NCBI GenBank assembly: GCA_031769625.1
Contig: JAUIMM010001591.1
Location: forward strand, 310,001-374,000
Reading direction: 5' to 3'
Origin: Taudactylus pleione
Taxonomy: Eukaryota > Chordata > Amphibia > Anura > Myobatrachidae
DNA length: 64,000 nt
Both the position numbers and the translations under genes were made by a program. Shown piece after piece: positions 1-13,317 of this stretch; the stretch's first letter is position 1; each line of letters begins with the position of its first letter. The notes below the pieces were generated by a model. That model searched no databases. It saw only the letters and a list, made by a program, of their open reading frames with translations, and was not told where the DNA came from.

Positions 1-261
1 ACAATGTGACATAGCTAAGTGTATTAAGTGTAGGATGTAAGTGTCTCTACCACAATGTGACATAGCTAAGTGTACAAAGTGTAGGATGTAAGTGTCTCTA
101 CCACAATGTGACATAGCTAAGTGTGCTAAGTGTAGGATGTAAGTTTCTCTACCACAATGTGACATAGCTAAGTGTAGGACCTAAGCATCACTACCACAAT
201 GTGACATACAGTAGCTAAGTGTAGGCTGTAAGTGTCTCTACCACAATGTGACATACAGTAG

Positions 262-3261
262 CTAAGTGTATGCTGTAAGCATCTCTACCACAATGTGACA
301 TACAGTAGCTAAGTGTAGGCTGTAAGTGTCTCTAACACAATGTGACATAGTTAAGTGTACTAAATGTTGGCTGTAAGTGTCTCTACCACAATGTGACATA
401 GCTAAGTGTACTAAGTGTAGGATGTAAGTGTCTCTACCACAATATGACATAGCTAAGTGTACTAAGTGTAGGATGTAAGTGTCTCTACCACAATGTGACA
501 TAGCTAAGTGTACTAAGTGTAGGATGTAAGTGTCTCTACCACAATGTGACATTACTAAGTGTAGGATGTAAGTGTCTCTACCACAATGTGACATAGCTAA
601 GTGTAGGATGTAAGTGTCTCTACCACAATGTGACATTACTAAGTGTAGTATGCAAGTGTCTCTACCACAATATGACATTACTAAGTGTAGGATGTAAGTG
701 TCTCTACCACAATGCGACATAGCTAAGTGTAGGATGTAAGTGTCTCTACCACAATGTGACTTTACTAAGTGTAGGATGTAAGTGTCTCTACCACAATGTG
801 ACATAGCTAAGTGTACTAAGTGTAGGATGTAAGTCTCTCTAAAAGAATGTGACATAGCTAAGTGTACTAAGTGAAGGATGTAAGTGTCTCTACCACAATG
901 TGACATAGCTAAGTGTAGGATGTAAGTGTCTCTACCACAATGTGACATAGCTAAGTGTACTAAGTGTAGGATGAATGTGTCTCTACCACAATGTGACATA
1001 GCTAAGTGTAGGATGTAAGTGTCTCTACCACAATGTGACATAGCTAAGTGTACTAAGTGTAGGATGAATGTGTCTCTACCACAATGTGACATAGCTAAGT
1101 GTAGGACGTAAGTGTCTCTAGCACAATGTAACATTACAAAGTATAGGATGTAAGTGTCTCTACCACAATATGACATTACTAAGTGTAGGATGTAAGTGTC
1201 TCGACCACAATGCGACATAGCTAAGTGTAGGATGTAAGTGTCTCTACCACAATGTGACATTACTAAGTGTAGGATGTAAGTGTCTCTACCACAATGTGAC
1301 ATAGCTAAGTGTACTAAGTGTAGGATGTAAGTGTCTCTACCACAATGTGACATAGCTAAGTGTACTAAGAGTAGGATGTAAGTGTCTCTACCACAATGTG
1401 ACATATCTAAGTGTAGGATGTAAGTGTCTCTACCACAATGGGACATAGCTAACTGTACTAAGTGTAGGATGTAAGTTTCTCTACCACAATGTGACATAGC
1501 TAAGTGTACTAAGTGTAGGATGTAAGTGTCTCTACCACAATGTGACATTACTAAGTGTAGGATGTAAGTGTCTCTACCACAATGTTGCATAGCTAAGTGT
1601 AGGATGTAAGTGCCTCTACCACAATGTGACATTACTAAGTGTAGGATGTAAGTGTCTCTACCACAATGTGACATTACTAAGTGTAGGATGTAAGTGTCTC
1701 TACCACAATGTGACATAGCTAAGTGTAGGAAGTAAGTGTCTCTACCACAATGTGACATAGCTAAGTGTACTAAGTGTAGGATGTAAGTGTCTCTACCACA
1801 AAGTGACATAGCTAAGTGTAGGATGTAAGTGTCTCTACCATAATGTGACAAAGCTAAGTGCACTAAGTGTAGGATGTAAGTGTCTCTACCACAATGTGAC
1901 ATAGCTAAGTGTACTAAGTGTAGGATGTAAGTGTCTCTACCACAATGTGACATAGCTAAGTGTACTAAGTGTAGGATGAATGTGTCTCTACCACAATGTG
2001 ACATAGCTAAGTGTAGGATATAAGTGTCTCTACCACAATGTGACATAGCTAAGTGTACTAAGTGTAGGATGTAAGTGTCTCTACCACAATGTGACATAGC
2101 TAAGTGTACTAAGTGTAGGATGTAAGTGTCTCTACCACAATGTGACATTACTAAGCGTAGTATGTAAGTGTCTCTACCACAATGTGACATAGCTAAGTGT
2201 AAGACGTAAGTGTCTCTAGCACAATGTAACATTACAAAGTATAGGATGTAAGTGTCTCTACCACAATATGACATTACTAAGTGTAGGATGTAAGTGTCTC
2301 GACCACAATGCGACATAGCTAAGTGTAGGATGTAAGTGTCTCTACCACAATGTGACATTACTAAGTGTAGGATGTAAGTGTCTCTACCACAATGTGACAT
2401 AGCTAAGTGTACCAAGTGTAGGATGTAAGTGTCTCTACCACAATGTGACATAGCTAAGTGTACTAAGAGTAGGATGTAAGTGTCTCTACCACAATGTGAC
2501 ATAGCTAAGTGTAGGATGTAAGTGTCTCTACCACAATGGGACATAGCTAACTGTACTAAGTGTAGGATGTAAGTTTCTCTACCACAATGTGACATAGCTA
2601 AGTGTACTAAGTGTAGGATGTAAGTGTCTCTACCACAATGTGACATTACTAAGTGTAGGATGTAAGTGTCTCTACCACAATGTTGCATAGCTAAGTGTAG
2701 GATGTAAGTGCCTCTACCACAATGTGACATTACTAAGTGTAGGATGTAAGTGTCTCTACCACAATGTGACATTACTAAGTGTAGGATGTAAGTGTCTCTA
2801 CCACAATGCGACATAGCTAAGTGTAGGATGTAAGTGTCTCTACCACAATGTGACATAGCTAAGTGTACTAAGTGTAGGATGTAAGTGTCTCTACCACAAA
2901 GTGACATAGCTAAGTGTAGGATGTAAGTGTCTCTCCCATAATGTGACAAAGCTAAGTGTACTAAGTGTAGGATGTAAGTTTCTCTACCACAATGTGACAA
3001 AGCTAAGTGTACTAAGTGTAGGATGTAAGTGTCTCTACCACAATGTGACATTACTAAGTGTAGGATGTAAGTGTCTCTACCACAATGTTGCATAGCTAAG
3101 TGTAGGATGTAAGTGCCTCTACCACAATATGACATTACTAAGTGTAGGATGTAAGTGTCTCTACCACAATGTGACATAGCTAAGTGTAGGATGTAAGTGT
3201 CTCTACCACAATGTGATATAGCTAAGTGTAGGATGTAAGTGTCTCTACCACAATGTGACAT
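262..3261 (-). other. 999-codon antisense open frame across the array
   Basis: One minus-strand frame is open for 999 codons and repeats a 17-residue (MSHCGRDTYILHLVHLA) or 14-residue peptide. Both unit lengths are multiples of three, so an open unit propagates automatically. The frame closes where GGACCTAAG variants place TAG in this frame, or where 4- or 5-bp indels shift it. There is no signal peptide, recognisable domain or codon-usage signal, and I see no promoter. I consider it a by-product of the repeat and not a gene. Only transcript or peptide evidence would change that. Confidence 0.3.
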
Positions 3262-6200
3262 AGCTAAGTGTAGGACCTAAGTGTCTCTACCACAATGTGA
3301 CATAGCTAAGTGTAGGACCTAAGTGTCTCTACCACAATGTGACATAGCTAAGTGTAGGACCTAAGTGTCTCTACCACAATATGACATAGCTAAGTGTAGG
3401 ATGTAAGTGTCTCTACCACAATATGACATAGATAAGGGTAGGACCTAAGTGTCTCTACCACAATATGACATACCTATGTGTAGGACCTAAGTGTCTCTAC
3501 CACAATGTGACATAGCTAAGTGTAGGAAGTAAGCATCTCTACCACAATGTGACATAGCTAAGTGTAGGACCTAAGTGTCTCTACCACAATATGACATAGC
3601 TAAGTGTAGGACCTAAGTGTCTTTACAACAATGTGACTTAGCTAAGTGTAGGACCTAAGTGTCTCTACCACAATGTGACATAGCTAAGTGTAGGACGTAA
3701 GTGTCTCTACCACAATGTGACATAGCTAAGTGTACTAAGAGTAGGATGTGTCTCTACCACAATATGACATAGCTAAGTGTAGGAAGTAAGTGTCTCCTCC
3801 ACAATGTGACATAGCTAAGTGTAGGACCTAAGTGTCTCTACCACAATATGACATAGCTAAGTGTAGGACCTAAGTGTCTTTACCACAATGTGACATAGCT
3901 AAGTGTAGGACCTAAGTGTCTCTACCACAATGTGACATAGCTAAGTATAGGATGTAAGTGTCTCTACCACAATGTGACATAGCTAAGTGTACTAAGAGTA
4001 GGATGTGTCTCTACCACAATATGACATAGCTAAGTGTAGGATGTGTCTCTACCACAATATGACATAGCTAAGTGTAGGACCTAAGAGTCTCTACCACAAT
4101 ATGACATTGCTAAGTGTAGGATGTAAGTGTCTCTACCACAATATGACATAGCTAAGTGAAGGATGTAAGTGTCTCTACCACAATGTGACATAGCTAAGTG
4201 TACTAAGTGTAGGATGTGTCTCTACCACAATATGACATAGCTAAGTGTAGGATGTAAGTGTCTCTACCACAATGTGACATAGCTAAGTGTAGGATGTGTC
4301 TCTACCACAATATGACATAGCTAAGTGTAGGATATAAGTGTCTCTACCACAATGTGACATAGCTAAGTGTAGGATGTGTCTCCAGGCCTGCCAAGAGCCA
4401 TGGCAGGCCCCAGTAATAGGGGGAATGGTGGCCTAATCACGGGAGGCATGGCCCCCTTGGTGACAGAAAAAAATAGAAAAAAGATTTGCAGCGCTGGGGA
4501 TGGGGGGCGCTCTGAGCCCCCTCCGCCCGGCGCAAAGCCAGGGGGGGCGTGATCAGTGTGATCGCTCCCCTGCACAGGCATAGGAGACTGCTGTGGCTGC
4601 TGCTCAGCAGCCACGAGCAGTCTCCAACTGCAGCTCAGCACACGCAGTGTGCTGGGCTGCTGTAAGGGGGGGGCACCAGGCCCCTCAGGAAGCCCGGGTA
4701 ATCTGTACCCACTCCCCCCCCTCTCGGCACCCCTGTGTGTCTCTACCACAATGTGACATAGCTAAGTGTACTAAGTGTAGGATGTAAGTGTCTCTTCCAC
4801 AATGTGACATAGCTAAGTGTAGGATGTAAGTGTCTCTACCACAATGTGACATAGCTAAGTGTAGGCTGTAAGTGTCTCTACCACAATGTGACATAGATAA
4901 GTGTAGGACCTAAGTGTCTCTACCACAATATGACATAGCTAAGTGTTGGATGTAAGTGTCTCTTCCACAATATGACATAGCTAAGTGTAGGATGTAAGTG
5001 TCTCTACCACAATGTGACATAGCTAAGTGTAGGATGTAAGTGTCTCTACCACAATGTGACATAGCTAAGTGTAGGATGTAAGTGTCTCTACCACAATGTT
5101 ACATAGCTAAGTGTAGGATGTAAGTGTCTCTACCACAATGTGACATAGCTAAGTGTAGGATGTAAGTGTCTCTACCACAATGTGACATAGCTAAGTGTAG
5201 GCTGTAAGTGTCTCTACCACAGTGTGACATTACTAAGTGTAGGCTGTAAGTGTCTCTACCACAATGTGGCATAGCTAAGTGTAGGATGTAAGTGTCTTTA
5301 CCAAAATGTGACATAGCTAAGTGTACTAAGTGTAGGATGTAAGTGTCTCTACCACAATGTGACATAGCTAAGTGTACTAAGTGTAGGATGTAAGTGTCTC
5401 TACCACAATGTGACATTACTAAGTGTAGGATGTAAGTGTCTCTACCACAATGTGACATAGCTAAGTGTAGGATGTAAGTGTCTCTACCACAATGTGACAT
5501 TACTAAGTGTAGTGTGTAAGTGTCTCTACCACAATATGACATTACTAAGTGTACGATGTAAGTGTCTCTACCACAATGCGACATAGCTAAGTGTAGGATG
5601 TAAGTGTCTCTACCACAATGTGACTTTACTAAGTGTAGGATGTAAGTGTCTCTACCACAATGTGACATAGCTAAGTGTACTAAGTGTAGGATGTAAGTGT
5701 CTCTACCAGAATGTGACATAGCTAAGTGTACTAAGTGAAGGATGTAAGTGTCTCTACCACAATGTGACATAGCTAAGTGTAGGATGTAAGTGTCTCTACC
5801 ACAATGTGACATAGCTAAGTGTACTAAGTGTAGGATGAATGTGTCTCTACCACAATGTGACATAGCTAAGTGTAGGATGTAAGTGTCTCTACCACAATGT
5901 GACATAGCTAAGTGTACTAAGTGTAGGATGTAAGTGTCTCTACCACAATGTAACATAGCTAAGTGTACTATGTGTAGGATGTAAGTGTCTCTACCACAAT
6001 GTGACATTACTAAGTGTAGTATGTAAGTGTCTCTACCACAATGTGACATAGCTAAGTGTAGGACGTAAGTGTCTCGACCACAATGCAACATAGATAAGTG
6101 TAGGATGTAAGTGTCTCTACCACAATGTGACATTACTAAGTGTAGGATGTAAGTGTCTCTACCACAATGTGACATAGCTAAGTGTACTAAGTGTAGGATG

Positions 6201-7030
6201 TAAGTGTCTCTACCACAATGTGACATAGCTAAGTGTACTAAGAGTAGGATGTAAGTGTCTCTACCACAATGTGACATAGCTAAGTGTAGGATGTAAGTGT
6301 CTCTACCACAATGTGACATAGCTAAGTGTACTAAGTGTAGGATGTAAGTTTCTCTACCACAATGTGACATAGCTAAGTGTACTAAGTGTAGGATGTAAGT
6401 GTCTCTACCACAATGTGACATTACTAAGTGTAGGATGTAAGTGTCTCTACCACAATGTTGCATAGCTAAGTGTAGGATGTAAGTGCCTCTACCACAATGT
6501 GACATTACTAAGTGTAGGATGTAAGTGTCTCTACCACAATGTGACATTACTAAGTGTAGGATGTAAGTGTCTCTACCACAATGCGACATAGCTAAGTGTA
6601 GGATGTAAGTGTCTCTACCACAATGTGACATAGCTAAGTGTACTAAGTGTAGGATGTAAGTGTCTCTACCACAAAGTGACATAGCTAAGTGTAGGATGTA
6701 AGTGTCTCTCCCATAATGTGACAAAGCTAAGTGTACTAAGTGTAGGATGTAAGTTTCTCTACCACAATGTGACATAGCTAAGTGTACTAAGTGTAGGATG
6801 TAAGTGTCTCTACCACAATGTGACATTACTAAGTGTAGGATGTAAGTGTCTCTACCACAATGTTGCATAGCTAAGTGTAGGATGTAAGTGCCTCTACCAC
6901 AATATGACATTACTAAGTGTAGGATGTAAGTGTCTCTACCACAATGTGACATAGCTAAGTGTAGGATGTAAGTGTCTCTACCACAATGTGATATAGCTAA
7001 GTGTAGGATGTAAGTGTCTCTACCACAATG
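3250..7030. repeat. About 3.9-kb higher-order repeat, copy 1 (ends approximate)
   Basis: The ordered series of unit variants here recurs at 7031-10640. The offset is about 3770 bp on the left (the GGAAGTAAGCATC variant at 3534 versus 7300), 3915 bp at the hAT-type MITE and 3920 bp to its right. The change in offset reflects a few gained units and a 5-bp indel. The copy includes many 4-bp-deleted GGATGTGTCTC units. Confidence 0.85.
4383..4735. mobile_element. hAT-type MITE, copy 1 (353 bp)
   Basis: The element interrupts a satellite unit and is flanked by a perfect 8-bp direct repeat TGTGTCTC (4375-4382 and 4736-4743), the target-site length of hAT transposons. Left terminus CAGGCCTGCCAAGAG and inverted right terminus CAGGGGTGCCGAGAG agree at 12 of 15 positions and start CAGG, as hAT ends commonly do. 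It has no coding capacity. The interior is a series of hairpins: 4385-4393 with 4401-4409, 4584-4624, and 4636-4643 with 4647-4654. Confidence 0.85.
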
Positions 7031-7036
7031 TGACAT
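5099..7036 (-). other. 645-codon antisense open frame in the array
   Basis: This is the same minus-strand peptide repeat as at 262-3261, open for 645 codons. Its start is almost identical to the start of the 999-codon frame and to parts of the 657-codon frame at 9019-10992, because all three lie in copies of the same higher-order repeat. It is very probably non-coding. Confidence 0.25.
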
Positions 7037-10000
7037 AGCTAAGTGTAGGACCTAAGTGTCTCTACCACAATATGACATAGCTAAGTGTAGGACCTAAGTG
7101 TCTCTACCACAATGTGACATAGCTAAGTGTAGGACCTAAGTGTCTCTACCACAATATGACATAGCTAAGTGTAGGATGTAAGTGTCTCTACCACAATATG
7201 ACATAGATAAGGGTAGGACCTAAGTGTCTCTACCACAATATGACATACCTATGTGTAGGACCTAAGTGTCTCTACCACAATGTGACATAGCTAAGTGTAG
7301 GAAGTAAGCATCTCTACCACAATGTGACATAGCTAAGTGTAGGACCTAAGTGTCTCTACCACAATATGACATAGCTAAGTGTAGGACCTAAGTGTCTTTA
7401 CAACAATGTGACTTAGCTAAGTGTAGGACCTAAGTGTCTCTACCACAATGTGACATAGCTAAGTGTAGGACGTAAGTGTCTCTACCACAATGTGACATAG
7501 CTAAGTGAACTAAGAGTAGGATGTGTCTCTACCACAATATGACATAGCTAAGTGTAGGAAGTAAGTGTCTCCTCCACAATGTGACATAGCTAAGTGTAGG
7601 ACCTAAGTGTCTCTACCACAATATGACATAGCTAAGTGTAGGACCTAAGTGTCTTTACCACAATGTGACATAGCTAAGTGTAGGACCTAAGTGTCTCTAC
7701 CACAATGTGACATAGCTAAGTATAGGATGTAAGTGTCTCTACCACAATGTGACATAGCTAAGTGTACTAAGAGTAGGATGTGTCTCTACCACAATATGAC
7801 ATAGCTAAGTGTAGGATGTGTCTCTACCACAATATGACATAGCTAAGTGTAGGACCTAAGAGTCTCTACCACAATATGACATTGCTAAATGTAGGATGTA
7901 AGTGTCTCTACCACAATATGACATAGCTAAGTGAAGGATGTAAGTGTCTCTACCACAATGTGACATAGCTAATTGTACTAAGTGTAGGATGTGTCTCTAC
8001 CACAATATGACATAGCTAAGTGTAGGATGTAAGTGTCTCCTCCACAATGTGACATAGCTAAGTGTACTAAGTGTAGGATGTGTCTCTACCACAATATGAC
8101 ATAGCTAAGTGTACTAAGTGTAGGATGTAAGTGTCTCTACCACAATGTGACATTACTAAGTGTAGGATGTAAGTGTCTCTACCACAATGTGACATAGCTA
8201 AGTGTAGGATGTGTCTCTACCACAATATGACATAGCTAAGTGTAGGATATAAGTGTCTCTACCACAATGTGACATAGCTAAGTGTAGGATGTGTCTCCAG
8301 GCCTGCCAAGAGCCATGGCAGGCCCCAGTAATAGGGGGAATGGTGGCCTAATCACGGGAGGCATGGCCAAGCCCCCTTGGTGACAGAAAAAAATAGAAAA
8401 AAGATTTGCAGCGCTGGGGATGGGGGGCGCTCTGAGCCCCCTCCGCCCGGCGCAAAGCCAGGGGGGGCGTGATCAGTGTGATCGCTCCCCTGCACAGGCA
8501 TAGGAGACTGCTGTGGCTGCTGCTCAGCAGCCACGAGCAGTCTCCAACTGCAGCTCAGCACACGCAGTGTGCTGGGCTGCTGTAAGGGGGGGGCACCAGG
8601 CCCCTCAGGAAGCCCGGGTAATCTGTACCCACTCCCCCCCCTCTCGGCACCCCTGTGTGTCTCTACCACAATGTGACATAGCTAAGTGTACTAAGTGTAG
8701 GATGTAAGTGTCTCTTCCACAATGTGACATAGCTAAGTGTAGGATGTAAGTGTCTCTACCACAATGTGACATAGCTAAGTGTAGGCTGTAAGTGTCTCTA
8801 CCACAATGTGACATAGATAAGTGTAGGACCTAAGTGTCTCTACCACAATATGACATAGCTAAGTGTTGGATGTAAGTGTCTCTTCCACAATATGACATAG
8901 CTAAGTGTAGGATGTAAGTGTCTCTACCACAATGTGACATAGCTAAGTGTAGGATGTAAGTGTCTCTACCACAATGTGACATAGCTAAGTGTAGGATGTA
9001 AGTGTCTCTACCACAATGTTACATAGCTAAGTGTAGGATGTAAGTGTCTCTACCACAATGTGACATAGCTAAGTGTAGGATGTAAGTGTCTCTACCACAA
9101 TGTGACATAGCTAAGTGTAGGCTGTAAGTGTCTCTACCACAGTGTGACATTACTAAGTGTAGGCTGTAAGTGTCTCTACCACAATGTGGCATAGCTAAGT
9201 GTAGGATGTAAGTGTCTTTACCAAAATGTGACATAGCTAAGTGTACTAAGTGTAGGATGTAAGTGTCTCTACCACAATGTGACATAGCTAAGTGTACTAA
9301 GTGTAGGATGTAAGTGTCTCTACCACAATGTGACATTACTAAGTGTAGGATGTAAGTGTCTCTACCACAATGTGACATAGCTAAGTGTAGGATGTAAGTG
9401 TCTCTACCACAATGTGACATTACTAAGTGTAGTGTGTAAGTGTCTCTACCACAATATGACATTACTAAGTGTAGGATGTAAGTGTCTCTACCACAATGCG
9501 ACATAGCTAAGTGTAGGATGTAAGTGTCTCTACCACAATGTGACTTTACTAAGTGTAGGATGTAAGTGTCTCTACCACAATGTGACATAGCTAAGTGTAC
9601 TAAGTGTAGGATGTAAGTGTCTCTACCAGAATGTGACATAGCTAAGTGTACTAAGTGAAGGATGTAAGTGTCTCTACCACAATGTGACATAGCTAAGTGT
9701 AGGATGTAAGTGTCTCTACCACAATGTGACATAGCTAAGTGTACTAAGTGTAGGATGAATGTGTCTCTACCACAATGTGACATAGCTAAGTGTAGGATGT
9801 AAGTGTCTCTACCACAATGTGACATAGCTAAGTGTACTAAGTGTAGGATGTAAGTGTCTCTACCACAATGTAACATAGCTAAGTGTACTATGTGTAGGAT
9901 GTAAGTGTCTCTACCACAATGTGACATTACTAAGTGTAGTATGTAAGTGTCTCTACCACAATGTGACATAGCTAAGTGTAGGACGTAAGTGTCTCGACCA

Positions 10001-10640
10001 CAATGCAACATAGCTAAGTGTAGGATGTAAGTGTCTCTACCACAATGTGACATTACTAAGTGTAGGATGTAAGTGTCTCTACCACAATGTGACATAGCTA
10101 AGTGTACTAAGTGTAGGATGTAAGTGTCTCTACCACAATGTGACATAGCTAAGTGTACTAAGAGTAGGATGTAAGTGTCTCTACCACAATGTGACATAGC
10201 TAAGTGTAGGATGTAAGTGTCTCTACCACAATGTGACATAGCTAAGTGTACTAAGTGTAGGATGTAAGTTTCTCTACCACAATGTGACATAGCTAAGTGT
10301 ACTAAGTGTAGGATGTAAGTGTCTCTACCACAATGTGACATTACTAAGTGTAGGATGTAAGTGTCTCTACCACAATGTTGCATAGCTAAGTGTAGGATGT
10401 AAGTGCCTCTACCACAATGTGACATTACTAAGTGTAGGATGTAAGTGTCTCTACCACAATGTGACATTACTAAGTGTAGGATGTAAGTGTCTCTACCACA
10501 ATGCGACATAGCTAAGTGTAGGATGTAAGTGTCTCTACCACAATGTGACATAGCTAAGTGTACTAAGTGTAGGATGTAAGTGTCTGTACCACAAAGTGAC
10601 ATAGCTAAGTGTAGGATGTAAGTGTCTCTCCCATAATGTG
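7031..10640. repeat. About 3.9-kb higher-order repeat, copy 2 (ends approximate)
   Basis: Downstream partner of 3250-7030. It carries the second copy of the hAT-type MITE at the equivalent position. Similarity ends near 10640, where the unit order departs from that after 6720. Confidence 0.85.
8298..8655. mobile_element. hAT-type MITE, copy 2 (358 bp)
   Basis: Same element, same site in the satellite unit and same TGTGTCTC flanks as 4383-4735. The only obvious difference is a 5-bp insertion (GCATGGCCAAGCCC versus GCATGGCCC). It was therefore copied with the surrounding higher-order repeat and not inserted twice. Confidence 0.85.
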
Positions 10641-10992
10641 ACAAAGCTAAGTGCACTAAGTTTAGGATGTAAGTGTCTCTACCACAATGTGACATAGCTA
10701 AGTGTACTAAGTGTAGGATGTAAGTTTCTCTACCACAATGTGACATAGCTAAGTGTACTAAGTGTAGGATGTAAGTGTCTCTACCACAATGTGACATAGC
10801 TAAGTGCAGGATGTAAGTGTCTCTACCACAATGTGACATAGCTAAGTGTACTAAGTGTAGATTGTAAGTATCTCTACCACAATGTGACATAGCTAAATGT
10901 ACTAAGTGTAGGATGTAAGTGTCTCTACCACAGTTTGACATAGCTAAGTGTACTAAGTGTGGGATGTAAGAGTCTCTACCACAATGTGACAT
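9019..10992 (-). other. 657-codon antisense open frame in the array
   Basis: Third long minus-strand open frame of the MSHCGRDTYILHL repeat. It matches 5099-7036 at an offset of 3920 bp up to about 10640, then continues through a different block of units. Very probably non-coding, for the reasons given for the 999-codon frame. Confidence 0.25.
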
Positions 10993-13317
10993 AGCTAAGT
11001 GTACTAAGTGTAGGACCTAAGCGTCTCTACCACAATGTGACATAGCTAAGTGTACTAAGTGTAGGATGTAAGTGTCTCTACCACAATGTGACATAGCTAA
11101 GTGTACTAAGTGTAGGACCTAAGCGTCTCGACCACAATGTGACATAGCTAAGTGTATTAAGTGTAGGATGTAAGTGTCTCTACCACAATGTGACATAGCT
11201 AAGTGTACAAAGTGTAGGATGTAAGTGTCTCTACCACAATGTGACATAGCTAAGTGTACTAAGTGTAGGATGTAAGTGTCTCTGCCACAATGTGACATAG
11301 CTAAGTGTACTAAGTGTAGGACCTAAGCGTCTCAACCACAATGTGACATAGCTAAGTGTACTAAGTGTAGAATGTAAGTGTCTCTACCACAATGTGACAT
11401 AGCTAAGTGTACTAAGTGTAGGACCTAAGCATCTCGACCACAATGTGACATAGCTAAGTGTATTATGTGTAGGATGTAAGTGTCTCTACCACAATGTGAC
11501 ATAGCTAAGTGTACAAAGTGTAGGATGTAAGTGTCTCTACCACAATGTGACATAGCTAAGTGTACTAAGTGTAGGATGTAAGTGTCTCTGCCACAATGTG
11601 ACATAGCTAAGTGTACTAAGTGTAGGACCTAAGCATCTCAACCACAATGTGACATAGCTTAGTGTACTAAGTGTAGGATGTAAGTGTCTCTACCACAATG
11701 TGACATAGCTAATTGTATGCTGTAAGCGTCTCTACCACAATGTGACATAGCTAAGTGTACTAAGTGTAGGACCTAAGCATCTCTACCACAATGTGACATA
11801 GCTAAGTGTAGGATTTAAGCATCTCTACCACAATGTGACATAGCTAAGTGTAGGACCTAAGCATCACTACCACAATGTGACATACAGTAGCTAAGTGTAG
11901 GCTGTAAGTGTCTCTAACACAATGTGACATAGTTAAGTGTACTAAATGTTGGCTGTAAGTGTCTCTACCACAATGTGACATAGCTAAGTGTACTAAGTGT
12001 AGGATGTAAGTGTCTCTACCACAATATGACATAGCTAAGTGTACTAAGTGTAGGCTGTAAGTGTCTCTACCACAATGTGACATAGCTAAGTGTACTAAGT
12101 GTAGGCTGTAATTGTCTCTACCACAATGTGACATAGCTAAGAGTTCTAAGTGTAGGATGTAAGTGTCTCTACCACAATATAACATAGCTAAGTGTACTAA
12201 GTGTAGGATGTAAGTGTCTCTACCACAATGTGACATAGCTAAGTGTAGGATGTAAGTGTCTCTACCACAATGTGACATAGCTAAGTGTACTAAGTGTAGG
12301 ATGTAAGTGTCTCTACCACAATATAACCTAGCTAAGTGTACTAAGTGTAGGCTGTAAGTGTCTCTACCACAATGTGACATAGCTAAGTGTACTAAGTGTA
12401 GGATGTAAGTGTCTCTACCACAATGTGACATAGCTAAGTGAACTAAGTGTAGGACCTAAGCATCTCTACCACAATGTGACATAGCTAAGTGTAGGATGTA
12501 AGCATCTCTACCACAATGTGACATAGCTAAGTGTAGGACCTAAGCATCTCTACCACAATGTGACATACAGTAGCTAAGTGTAGGCTGTAAGTGTCTCTAC
12601 CACAATGTGACATACAGTAGCTAAGTGTATGCTGTAAGCATCTCTACCACAATGTGACATACAGTAGCTAAGTGTAGGCTGTAAGTGTCTCTAACACAAT
12701 GTGACATAGTTAAGTGTACTAAATGTTGGCTGTAAGTGTCTCTACCACAATGTGACATAGCTAAGTGTACTAAATGTAGGATGTAAGTGTCTCTACCACA
12801 ATATGACATAGCTAAGTGTACTAAGTGTAGGATGTAAGTGTCTCTACCACAATGTGACATAGCTAAGTGTACTAAGTGTAGGACCTAAGCATCTCTACCA
12901 CAATGTGACATAGCTAAGTGTAGGCTGTAAGTGTCTCTACCACAATGTGACATAGCTAAGTGTACTAAGTGTAGGACCTAAGCCTCTCTACCACAATGTG
13001 ACATAGCTAAGTGTACTAAGTGTAGGACCTAAGCATCTCTACCACAATGTGACATACAGTAGCTAAGTTTAGGCTGTAAGTGTCTCTACCACAATGTGAC
13101 ATAGTTAAGTTTACTAAATGTTGGCGGTAAGTGTCTCTACCACAATGTGACATAGCTAAGTGTACTAAGTGTAGGATGTAAGTGTCTCTACCACAATATG
13201 ACATAGCTAAGTGTACTAAGTGTAGGATGTAAGTGTCTCTACCACAATGTGACATAGCTAAGTGTACTAAGTGTAGGACCTAAGCCTCTCTACCACAATG
13301 TGACATAGCTAAGTGTA

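Noticed and set aside
4363..4749. 128-codon frame across the hAT-type MITE
   Set aside because: It runs from satellite into MITE and out again, and a 5-bp indel changes it in the second copy.
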